Source: Roseburia porci
Lineage (GTDB): Bacteria; Bacillota; Clostridia; Lachnospirales; Lachnospiraceae
Length of the DNA stretch: 46,183 bases
Direction: 5' to 3'
Assembly: GCF_009695765.1 (NCBI RefSeq)
Contig: NZ_VUNI01000023.1
Coordinates: forward strand, 1-46,183
The translations under genes and the position numbers were made by a program. Within the stretch, counting starts at the first letter, position 1. Every line of letters begins with the position of its first letter. Positions 7,653-15,429 of this stretch are shown in pieces. The notes beneath the pieces were generated by a model. The model searched no databases and was not told the origin of the DNA. It saw only the letters and a list, made by a program, of their open reading frames with translations.

Positions 7653-7703
7653 AATAGAGTCATCCTAAGAAAGAAACAAATTCTTAGATGACTCTATTTT
7701 TTT
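7653..7703 (+). terminator. Rho-independent terminator
   Basis: A long stem (AATAGAGTCAT and CTAAGAA against TTCTTAG and ATGACTCTATT, with one bulged C) ends in seven T. It closes transcription from the winged-helix gene. Confidence 0.85.
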
Positions 7704-7727
7704 ACAGATTAATAGGAGGTTGATCGT

Positions 7728-8174
7728 ATGGCTATACATGATTGGAATTATGGTGGGAAAAAGAATGGAACAAAATTTTTCATAGTGCTTGCAATCATAG
7801 GAATGATTTTCATGATAGGGCTGATCTCTGATACCAGTGAGCCGAAATGCATAGAACCTGGATGCGATAATAAACAGGCGTCGAATAGCAGTTACTGCTA
7901 TCTTCATAAGCCATACACAGGAACATCATCCGGTAACTATAGCAGGGACAGTAAGTCAGATACATCAAGCGATCCATCTTATAACAGTAAGTTTAAGAAT
8001 ACAACATCAGGTTCAAGTGGATCTTCTAAGCAATATAACTCGTATGATTCATATGATGATGGATACGATGACATCGAGATGGATGGTGATTATGATTATG
8101 ACAGATACGACAGCGACAGTGATTATGCAGATGGTGTAGATGATGCAATGGATGAGTTCGATGGGGACTGGTAA
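7728..8174 (+). CDS. small membrane protein with Cys/His motif and acidic repeat tail
   Basis: This 148-residue protein has a single hydrophobic segment (about 17-33, FFIVLAIIGMIFMIGLI). A likely metal site follows, C41-x4-C46-x10-C57-x2-H60 (within CIEPGCDNKQ and CYLHKP), then a Ser/Thr-rich linker and a tail made mostly of Asp, Tyr and Ser (about 100-148). AGGAGG stands before the ATG. The tail is low-complexity and strongly negative, so it may be disordered. No function is known to me. It lies directly upstream of the HIRAN gene, 47 bases apart, and the two probably share a transcript. Confidence 0.65.
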   Translation: MAIHDWNYGGKKNGTKFFIVLAIIGMIFMIGLISDTSEPKCIEPGCDNKQASNSSYCYLHKPYTGTSSGNYSRDSKSDTSSDPSYNSKFKNTTSGSSGSSKQYNSYDSYDDGYDDIEMDGDYDYDRYDSDSDYADGVDDAMDEFDGDW

Positions 8175-8221
8175 GTTGCAAGTAAATATTTGATAACTGA
8201 GTAAGAAGGAGGAAAAAGAAT

Positions 8222-8581
8222 ATGGAAGAACTGTTTTTTACAATTGCAGGCTGCAATCATTATTTCGGCAGTGAATTTATGGAAAAAGGAATGAAGGTGA
8301 AGCTGCTCAAGGAGCCGGACAACGAGTTTGACAAAGAAGCAATACAGGTAAAAATCAAAGGACTTGGAAAAGTGGGGTATGTGGCAAACAGCCCGTTTAC
8401 CGTTAAAGGTGAGTCAATGAGCGCCGGCAGACTGTATGACAGGATTGGAAATAAGGCAAAAGGAAAGATTGTATTTGTTGTTGATGGTGGAGTTGTATGC
8501 AAAATTACTGATGCAGGATTGGAACCAGGAACTGCTGTAATTGAAAAAGATATGAAATCTGATAACACACTTTATACGTAA
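8222..8581 (+). CDS. HIRAN domain protein
   Basis: This 119-residue protein is almost entirely a HIRAN domain: the pattern EPDNEFDKEAIQV followed by GKVGYVANSP matches the family's ExxDNxxDxxAIxV and GYVP core. HIRAN domains bind 3' ends of single-stranded DNA in helicases such as HLTF; in bacteria they also occur alone or next to DNA-processing proteins. AAGGAGG precedes the ATG. Its place before the HNH-helicase operon is suggestive, but 181 bases and a new promoter-like TATAAT separate them. Confidence 0.75.
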   Translation: MEELFFTIAGCNHYFGSEFMEKGMKVKLLKEPDNEFDKEAIQVKIKGLGKVGYVANSPFTVKGESMSAGRLYDRIGNKAKGKIVFVVDGGVVCKITDAGLEPGTAVIEKDMKSDNTLYT

Positions 8582-8722
8582 GCGCTTGAGTACAACAGAA
8601 CAAATCGGCCTGGAAATGTCAAGAAAGTCCAAATAGAAGGCTTTAATTTGATATTTTCAGGCGGATTTTGTTATTTTAGGTCAATAAAGATAAAAATGAT
8701 TTAAAATATTAGCATGTAGGAA

Positions 8723-8728
8723 TATAAT
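8723..8728 (+). promoter_or_regulatory. -10 box of the HNH-MazG-helicase-NUDIX operon
   Basis: TATAAT lies 35 bases before the TTG start. The -35 match (TTTAAA near 8700) is poor, so the promoter is only a candidate. Confidence 0.35.
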
Positions 8729-8762
8729 ATTATTAGTATTGTTTTATGGAGAAGGTAAGATA

Positions 8763-9923
8763 TTGGCTGATTTGATAATTGATAAAAAATACTATAATGC
8801 GCTCGATATAGAGGGATTCTCAAAGATGATGAATTCCCCTTCGTATTGCTATAAGTTTTATTGGCTCGAAGCAATTGTGCAGCTGATATCTGAAAATAAA
8901 ACAGAAGCTACATACGATGAAATAATCAATAAGATGATTTCAAATGCCTGGTATCCGGTCCTGGAATATCATATTCACTTGAGTGGAATTTATGGAGAAG
9001 GAATCATTAAGGATAACCTTGAAAAGGCAGTACTAAGATTAAAGAAATTAAGTCAGCTTGATAATGATGCTGGTAATATAGAAATCATTAATAAATTACA
9101 TGAATTCTCAGAGGACAAAGAACTTACAGATTATAAAAAGGCACTTACTTTGAATGTTCCATATAAATCTTTATCGGGATTTGCAAATCGCGGAACAGAG
9201 AAGATTGATTTAAATAGCAGTGCCGGAAGAATGATGGCGTATTATAACAGATTGAGTCAGTCTGAAATTTTATTGCCATATACATTTAATGATGATAAAG
9301 GCTTAAAGAGAGGCATCACCTTCAATAATAGCTGGATTCAAATGATTCGAGATAATACGGTTAATATTCTCGGTTGGATTCAATTGGAAAAGGTTAAGTG
9401 GTTGCAGAACAATAATCCAGAAGTCCCTGGATTAGTATATAAACTTGCTCCTGCGGATGAGAAAATGCGTAAACTTACAAATGCAAGAAAACTGTGGAAT
9501 GCGGTGCTTAATGTGGTGCCGATAGTTGATGTGTTTAAAGATGAGCTGATCGATACGGAGAAATATGATTTAGATCATTTTATACCATGGTCATTTGTGA
9601 TGAATGATGAACTTTGGAATCTTATGCCAATGGATTCGTCTTTGAATTCAAAGAAAAGCAATAAGCTTCCACAATGGGATTTATTTTTTGACAGATTTGC
9701 AGATAACCAGTTCACTTTATATGAATTACTGTATGACAAGCCTGGAATTCACAAGTTATATGAAGCGTGCTACAGAGATAATTTACATTCAATATGGGCT
9801 AATCAGGAACTTTATCGAAAAGGGAATTCAAGAGAAGAGTTCCATGTCATTTTAAACAAAAATATGAGGCCGGTATACGATTCAGCAAGAAGACAAGGAT
9901 ATGAAATCTGGAATCTTGCATAG
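8763..9923 (+). CDS. HNH endonuclease domain protein
   Basis: This 386-residue protein has a helical N-terminal half of unknown fold and a C-terminal HNH nuclease site: YDLDHFIPWSF (about residues 267-277) followed by NLMPMDSSLNSKKSNKLP, giving the D-x-H...N...N ligands of a beta-beta-alpha metal finger. It should cut DNA with a divalent metal. The start is taken as TTG 8763, because GGAGAAGG at 8748-8755 is well placed for it; the longer form from TTG 8739 has none. It is the first gene of a tight operon, nine bases before the MazG-like gene. The company of a helicase and two nucleotide-cleaning enzymes suggests a DNA-targeting defence or repair role. Confidence 0.8.
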   Translation: MADLIIDKKYYNALDIEGFSKMMNSPSYCYKFYWLEAIVQLISENKTEATYDEIINKMISNAWYPVLEYHIHLSGIYGEGIIKDNLEKAVLRLKKLSQLDNDAGNIEIINKLHEFSEDKELTDYKKALTLNVPYKSLSGFANRGTEKIDLNSSAGRMMAYYNRLSQSEILLPYTFNDDKGLKRGITFNNSWIQMIRDNTVNILGWIQLEKVKWLQNNNPEVPGLVYKLAPADEKMRKLTNARKLWNAVLNVVPIVDVFKDELIDTEKYDLDHFIPWSFVMNDELWNLMPMDSSLNSKKSNKLPQWDLFFDRFADNQFTLYELLYDKPGIHKLYEACYRDNLHSIWANQELYRKGNSREEFHVILNKNMRPVYDSARRQGYEIWNLA

Positions 9924-9932
9924 GGGGATTAG

Positions 9933-10241
9933 ATGAAAGTATATAACAAATTAGTTCGAGATAAAATTCCAGAGATTATTGAGGCAGATGGGAAAACTTG
10001 CAAAACACGTATCTTATCAAATGAAGAATATATCGCTGCACTTGAAGTAAAGCTGAATGAAGAAGTTGCTGAGTACCAGCAGGATAAGAATCTGGAAGAG
10101 ATGGCAGATATTCTTGAAGTGTTACAGGCTATCTGTGTGGCAAGAGGATATTCGTTAGAAGAATTGGAAGTAATGAGAGCGAAGAAGGCTAGTGAAAGAG
10201 GTGGATTTGTGGAGAAGATATTTTTGGAGAGCGTAGAGTAA
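9933..10241 (+). CDS. MazG-like all-alpha nucleotide pyrophosphohydrolase
   Basis: This 102-residue protein begins with NKLVRDKIPEII and carries the metal-binding signature E43-E44-x-x-E47 followed by E56-x-x-D59, typical of the all-alpha NTP pyrophosphatase superfamily (phosphoribosyl-ATP pyrophosphohydrolase/MazG type). Such enzymes cleave nucleoside triphosphates or related nucleotides to monophosphate plus pyrophosphate; the substrate here is unknown. It is second in the operon between the HNH and helicase genes. With the NUDIX gene at the end, the operon contains two different nucleotide pyrophosphatases, which is unlikely to be chance. Confidence 0.8.
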   Translation: MKVYNKLVRDKIPEIIEADGKTCKTRILSNEEYIAALEVKLNEEVAEYQQDKNLEEMADILEVLQAICVARGYSLEELEVMRAKKASERGGFVEKIFLESVE

Positions 10242-10270
10242 GGAATATTTGTGGAAAATGGAGAACGATA

Positions 10271-13255
10271 ATGAGCAATATTGATGAAATGCGAGTGGGG
10301 TTTGAAACTGCATTTGTTGATGGTAATGTAGCATCTAATCTTGCATATAAACCACAATTTATATCGAATAATTATAAAGAAGGGAAAAAGGTACTTTCAT
10401 CCATAGAGGATGAGCTCTTAGCATGCGATCAGTTTCAAATTAGTGTCGCTTTTATAACACTTGGTGGAATAGAACCATTGCTCTTAACATTAAAAGAACT
10501 AGAAAAAAGAAATATTCCAGGAGAAATTCTAACAACGAATTATCTTTATTTCAGTCAGCCCAAAGCACTTGAAAAATTAAATGAATTAAAGAATATAACA
10601 CTTAAAATGTATGATGTCGAAGCAGCCAAGGAAAATTTTCATACGAAAGGATATATCTTTAAAAAAGAAGAAGTATATCGAATTATTATTGGAAGCTCAA
10701 ATATGACAAAATCTGCTCTAACCTCAAATCGTGAGTGGAATACGAAAGTTGTATCTACAGAGCAAGGTGAGATTGCACAAGAAATAGTTGCTGAATATAA
10801 AGATTTATGGGAATCACCATATGCACTGTTGTATGATCAATTTTATGAAACTTATAAAGAAAAATATGAGATAATAAAAAAACAGCGTAAAATTGCAAAA
10901 CAGGATATAATACCTTCAATTGAAAAATATAAGTTACAACCAAACAGCATGCAAGTTGGATTTATTACTAATCTTAAGAAAATTATTGAATCAGGACAAG
11001 AGCGTGCGTTACTTATTTCAGCTACAGGTACAGGAAAAACATATGCATCTGCTTTTGCTATGCGAGAATTAGGATTTAAGAGAGTTTTGTTTCTTGTACA
11101 TCGTGGGCAGTTAGCAAGGCAGACCAAAAGATCATATGAAAAAGTTTTTGGTAAGTCTGTTTCTATGGGATTAGTGGGCGCTGGATATCGCGAATATAAT
11201 GCAGATTATGTATTTGCAACGGTTCAGACATTGAACCGTGATGAGCATTTGCTTCAATATGACAGGAATGCATTTGAATGCATTATTTTGGATGAAGCAC
11301 ATCATGTTCCTGCTGATACATATCAGAAAGTAATGAAGCATTTTACACCAAAACTTTGGCTTGGAATGACTGCCACTCCAGACAAACGAGATGATAATAT
11401 AGAAGGCAGAAATGTCTATGAACTCTTTAATTATCAGATTGCTTATGAGATTCGATTGCAGCAGGCAATGGAAGAGAATCTATTATGTCCCTTCCACTAT
11501 TTTGGAATTACAGATTTATCTATTATTGGTGATAATGAAGAGATCGGTCGCGATTTCTCAATGCTTACTAGTGATGAGCGGGTAAAACATATTATCAATC
11601 AGGCTGATTATTATGGGTATAGCGGTGACAAGGTGAAAGGATTGATCTTTTGCAGCAATATTAAAGAAACGGAACAGTTGTCTGCAAAATTTAATCAGAT
11701 GATTAATCCATCCACCGGTCAGAGATTCAGAACAATTGCTCTCAATGGTGGTGCTTCGGAGCAAGAAAGACAGAATGCATTTGAAAGACTTGCTATGAAT
11801 GAAGAAGATGCGACTGCTGATACGCAACCATTGGATTACATTTTCTCAGTTGAAATTTTAAACGAAGGTGTTGATATTGTTGAGGTTAACCAGGTTATTA
11901 TGCTAAGACCAACACAATCACCAATTGTATTTATCCAGCAGCTTGGACGAGGTCTTAGAAAAGCAAATGGAAAAGAGTATGTAGTAATTCTTGATTTTAT
12001 TGGGAATTACAATAATAACTTTATGATCCCAATTGCTTTATCTGGAGATAGAACCTACAATAAAGACAACATTCGTAGATATATCATGGAAGGTGGAAGG
12101 ATTATTCCTGGGGCTTCCACAGTTCATTTTGATGAGATTAGTAGAAAGAAAATTTTTGCATCTGTTGATAATGCGAACTTCAGTGATATTAAACTTATCA
12201 GAGAAAACTATACAAATCTAAAGAATAAGCTTGGGCGAATCCCAAGATTACGTGATTTTGATGATTATGGCGAAATGGATGTCCTTAGAATTTTTGATAA
12301 CAATAGTCTTGGATCGTATTACAAATTTTTAGTAAAATATGAGAAAGAGTATAAGGTGCGGTTATCTGAGGACGAAGAAAAAGTAATTGAATTTGTTTCA
12401 AAGAAATTAGCAAGTGGTAAACGTATTCAGGAACTTAAAATGCTGAAGAGAATGCTTGCATATGCTCATGGATTATCCCAAACTGGCTTATTTGCTGGAT
12501 TATCTGAGGACATGAAAGAGTATGGAAAAAATATTAGTCAGGATCAAAAGGAAAACATTGTAAATGTTATGACAAATGAATTCCCTGCTGGAGCAAGTAA
12601 GAAGACATATTCCCAGTGTGTATTTATTGAAGAAGAGGGAACTGATTATAAACCAACGAAATCTTTTATGCAGATGATGTCAGATAATGAATTTTATGAT
12701 GTTCTCCAGGAACTTGTTGAGTTTGGGATTAGTCGATATGAAAGAGATTATAAGAATACTTATGATCAGACAGATCTGGTTTTATATCAGAAGTATACAT
12801 ATGAAGATGTTTGCCGGCTTTTGAACTGGGAACAAAATGAAGTCCCATTGAATATTGGTGGATACAAGTTTGATAAAAAGACAAAAACATTTCCTGTATT
12901 CATTAATTATGATAAGTCAGAGGATATTAGTGATACCACAAAGTATGAAGATCATTTTGTACCAGGATTTAGAGATCGCTTGATCGCAATTTCAAAGTCC
13001 GGAAGGAGTCTGCAGTCAGAGGATGTACAGAATTTCTTGAAAGCAAAGGAACGTGGAATCCGAGTGGAACTCTTTGTGAGAAAGAACAAAGATGATAAAG
13101 TTTCAAAAGAGTTCTACTATCTTGGACATATGACGGCAAGTGGAAATACGAAAGAATTTACAATGGCCAACACCGCCAAAACAGCGGTGGAAATAGAGTG
13201 GATACTAGATGTTCCAGTCCGTGAAGACATTTACGAGTACATTGTGAATTCTTAA
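10271..13255 (+). CDS. PLD nuclease-like / DEAH helicase / DUF3427 protein
   Basis: This 994-residue multidomain protein has an N-terminal phospholipase-D-like domain with H-T-K at about 123-125 and GSSNMT about 20 residues later (a single HxK half-site, so two protomers may form one active site). It has a superfamily II helicase core with Walker A ATGTGKT at about 251-257, DEAH at about 340-343, GMTATP (motif III) and QQLGRGLRK (motif VI), and a C-terminal DUF3427-type region after about 640. It should translocate on DNA and may cut it. The gene is AT-rich and lies 29 bases after the MazG-like gene. DUF3427 helicases are often found in accessory islands with MutT-like partners. Confidence 0.88.
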   Translation: MSNIDEMRVGFETAFVDGNVASNLAYKPQFISNNYKEGKKVLSSIEDELLACDQFQISVAFITLGGIEPLLLTLKELEKRNIPGEILTTNYLYFSQPKALEKLNELKNITLKMYDVEAAKENFHTKGYIFKKEEVYRIIIGSSNMTKSALTSNREWNTKVVSTEQGEIAQEIVAEYKDLWESPYALLYDQFYETYKEKYEIIKKQRKIAKQDIIPSIEKYKLQPNSMQVGFITNLKKIIESGQERALLISATGTGKTYASAFAMRELGFKRVLFLVHRGQLARQTKRSYEKVFGKSVSMGLVGAGYREYNADYVFATVQTLNRDEHLLQYDRNAFECIILDEAHHVPADTYQKVMKHFTPKLWLGMTATPDKRDDNIEGRNVYELFNYQIAYEIRLQQAMEENLLCPFHYFGITDLSIIGDNEEIGRDFSMLTSDERVKHIINQADYYGYSGDKVKGLIFCSNIKETEQLSAKFNQMINPSTGQRFRTIALNGGASEQERQNAFERLAMNEEDATADTQPLDYIFSVEILNEGVDIVEVNQVIMLRPTQSPIVFIQQLGRGLRKANGKEYVVILDFIGNYNNNFMIPIALSGDRTYNKDNIRRYIMEGGRIIPGASTVHFDEISRKKIFASVDNANFSDIKLIRENYTNLKNKLGRIPRLRDFDDYGEMDVLRIFDNNSLGSYYKFLVKYEKEYKVRLSEDEEKVIEFVSKKLASGKRIQELKMLKRMLAYAHGLSQTGLFAGLSEDMKEYGKNISQDQKENIVNVMTNEFPAGASKKTYSQCVFIEEEGTDYKPTKSFMQMMSDNEFYDVLQELVEFGISRYERDYKNTYDQTDLVLYQKYTYEDVCRLLNWEQNEVPLNIGGYKFDKKTKTFPVFINYDKSEDISDTTKYEDHFVPGFRDRLIAISKSGRSLQSEDVQNFLKAKERGIRVELFVRKNKDDKVSKEFYYLGHMTASGNTKEFTMANTAKTAVEIEWILDVPVREDIYEYIVNS

Positions 13256-13266
13256 TTGGAGGATAT

Positions 13267-13671
13267 ATGAAGACAATAAGAGTAGTTGCAGCCGTTATAA
13301 AAGCTGTTAATGAAAATGGAGAACCAATTATTTTTGCAACGCAGCGTGGATATGGCGAATTCAAAGGAGGTTGGGAATTCCCAGGTGGTAAAATCGAAGC
13401 TGGTGAAACTCCACAGGAAGCATTAAAGCGAGAAATTATGGAGGAACTTGACACCGAGATATCCGTCGGAGCACTGATTGATACGATTGAATATGATTAT
13501 CCAGAATTTCACCTTTCGATGGACTGCTTTTGGTGCAAAATTATAAGTGGTGATCTTGTGCTGAAAGAGCATGAAGCTGCTAGATGGTTGACTAAGAATC
13601 AGTTAAGGGATGTTGAATGGTTGCCAGCAGATATTACATTAATTGGGAAGATTAGAGAAAAAATGCAATAA
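13267..13671 (+). CDS. NUDIX hydrolase, MutT-like
   Basis: This 134-residue protein has a complete Nudix box at residues 41-63: G41-x5-E47-x7-R55-E56-I-x-E59-E60-L. The preceding GGWEFPGG is characteristic of MutT/8-oxo-dGTP diphosphatases, and the YPEFHLSMDCFWC segment also fits that group. It would hydrolyse damaged or modified nucleoside triphosphates to monophosphates. GGAGG sits just before the ATG, 11 bases after the helicase stop, so it is the last gene of the operon. A housekeeping mutT role is possible, but the operon position argues for a partner function with the helicase. Confidence 0.88.
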   Translation: MKTIRVVAAVIKAVNENGEPIIFATQRGYGEFKGGWEFPGGKIEAGETPQEALKREIMEELDTEISVGALIDTIEYDYPEFHLSMDCFWCKIISGDLVLKEHEAARWLTKNQLRDVEWLPADITLIGKIREKMQ

Positions 13672-13768
13672 ATGACTTTTGATCCATCGAATTAGAAGTT
13701 AAAACAAACGGTATCCAATATAAGATCTGAAATACATAGACCTCATTCGAGCAACATTTTAAATGTTC

Positions 13769-13798
13769 TTGACTTATTTTGGACTAAAAAATCATAAT
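13769..13798 (+). promoter_or_regulatory. promoter of the MoxR-vWA operon
   Basis: TTGACT at 13769-13774 and CATAAT at 13793-13798 are 18 bases apart, 48 bases before the first gene's start. Confidence 0.5.
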
Positions 13799-13845
13799 AT
13801 GTATATTCATTTTAATGTTTGCAAAAGAAAAAGGAGGCCACCCTC

Positions 13846-14484
13846 ATGAAACATAAACTTAATCCCAGATTATCCTCCAGTGACTGGAAAGAATTTTGTG
13901 GCCGTTTTCACTTTCCGGCGGATGAGATGCCGAACATTCGGGCAATTTATACGGCACTTTTTCCACTGATAGAAGCCTATGCGTACTATTCTCTGGATCA
14001 GGATTTGGATGAAGTCGAACTTGCGCACTATGCCTATGGGTTTGTGACGCTTGGAAATGGGACGGATGAACTGGCGGAATTATATCTGAATCATGAGCAG
14101 ATTCAGGAAGCCTATATTGTGGACTGCATCAGTCTTATGCTTTTGTCGAAGGCATACGAAGAGTTTGCACAGGTGGTAGAAGAACAAAGTGGCTTATATC
14201 TTCAAGAATTATCTTTTCTGGGAGATACCTATTCGCTCGGGCTGCTTCCTCAGATTTATGAGCGTCTTGCACCGGATGCGATCCAGCTTACCGAGGGTCA
14301 GATGCTTCGACCTCTGAAAACAGCGACAATGATCCTGCATCTGGATACAAAAATACATGCGGATCTCAAGCAATTATGTAATACATGCGAAAACTGCAGG
14401 AATTTTTCCTGCCCATCCAGAAAGGCTCCAGCGCGGTCTCTGCCGCACACCTATGGTGCTATGCAGATATTTCATATAAAATAA
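13846..14484 (+). CDS. hypothetical protein with C-terminal four-cysteine cluster
   Basis: This 212-residue, largely helical protein ends in C178-x2-C181-x2-C184-x4-C189, a spacing that could hold a zinc ion or an iron-sulfur cluster. No family is recognised with confidence; a faint resemblance to clostridial proteins annotated as B12-dependent methionine synthase activation-like is not enough to name it. The start is ATG 13846, with AAGGAGG just upstream, instead of an in-frame TTG at 13819. It is the first of three genes with a MoxR ATPase and a vWA protein, so it may be their client or adaptor. Confidence 0.6.
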   Translation: MKHKLNPRLSSSDWKEFCGRFHFPADEMPNIRAIYTALFPLIEAYAYYSLDQDLDEVELAHYAYGFVTLGNGTDELAELYLNHEQIQEAYIVDCISLMLLSKAYEEFAQVVEEQSGLYLQELSFLGDTYSLGLLPQIYERLAPDAIQLTEGQMLRPLKTATMILHLDTKIHADLKQLCNTCENCRNFSCPSRKAPARSLPHTYGAMQIFHIK

Positions 14485-14508
14485 ATACAACAAAAGAAGG
14501 TGTTTGTT

Positions 14509-15429
14509 TTGAACGATTTAATTGAATTCTTGAAACACGAAGGTATTTCCGCGGATCTGGTGGAAGAGGTGCAGCATTATGCGGATTCTCATGCTGTCAA
14601 AGAGGAATTGAAAAGCAGGATTCCTGTGCCTCATTTTCACTATTATGGCAATAAGATCTGGGAAGAGGCTCTCGCGGCACTTTTATGTGGAAAGAATCTG
14701 ATGCTGGCAGGTGAGAAAGCTACTGGAAAAAACGTGCTGGCTGAGAATCTGGCAGCAGTTTTTGGCCGCCCGGCGTGGGATATTTCTTTCCATGTGAATA
14801 TGGATGCAGCGTCTCTGATCGGTTCTGACACTTTTCATGATGGCAGGGTTACATTCCGCCCGGGACCGGTTTACTGTTGTGCAGAAAATGGCGGATTTGG
14901 GATTCTGGATGAGATCAATATGGCGAGAAATGAAGCTCTGGCGGTATTGCATTCGGTTCTTGATTTCCGGCGTGTGATCGATGTGCCTGGCTATGAACGT
15001 ATTTCCGTGGCAGAAGATACAAGATTTATCGCAACCATGAATTACAATTACGCAGGTACGAGAGAGCTGAACGAGGCACTTGCTTCCAGATTTGTTGTCA
15101 TCCAGATGCCACCGCTTATTCAGGATGATCTGCAGCGCCTGTTGAAAGACCAGTTTCCGGATCTGACCGCCAAATATAACAAGCAGTTTGCGCTCCTGTT
15201 TCTGGATCTTCAGAAAAAATGTGAAAATGGAGAGCTTACCGAAAAAGCGCTGGATCTTCGTGGAACGCTGGATGCGATCAGTCTGATGCAGAAAGGAATT
15301 CCAGTCAGGGATGCACTCGATCTTGGTATTACAAACAAAATATTTGACAGCTATGAGCAGGGACTCATCCGGGATGTGATAGCTGCCCGGCTGCCAGCAA
15401 AACTCAGACCTTCAGAGGTGTTTGAATAA
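14509..15429 (+). CDS. MoxR-type AAA ATPase
   Basis: This 306-residue AAA_5/MoxR protein has Walker A at about residues 67-75 (GEKATGKN, with Asn where Thr or Ser is usual), Walker B FGILDEINMA at about 129-138 and a sensor region TMNYNYAGTRELNEALASRF. MoxR ATPases remodel or insert metal into client enzymes together with a vWA partner. The start is TTG 14509, which puts AAGAAGG at the right distance; GTG 14500 would overlap it. The next gene starts inside this stop codon. The Asn in Walker A is seen in some NorQ/CbbQ-like proteins, but it makes ATPase strength worth checking. Confidence 0.8.
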   Translation: MNDLIEFLKHEGISADLVEEVQHYADSHAVKEELKSRIPVPHFHYYGNKIWEEALAALLCGKNLMLAGEKATGKNVLAENLAAVFGRPAWDISFHVNMDAASLIGSDTFHDGRVTFRPGPVYCCAENGGFGILDEINMARNEALAVLHSVLDFRRVIDVPGYERISVAEDTRFIATMNYNYAGTRELNEALASRFVVIQMPPLIQDDLQRLLKDQFPDLTAKYNKQFALLFLDLQKKCENGELTEKALDLRGTLDAISLMQKGIPVRDALDLGITNKIFDSYEQGLIRDVIAARLPAKLRPSEVFE

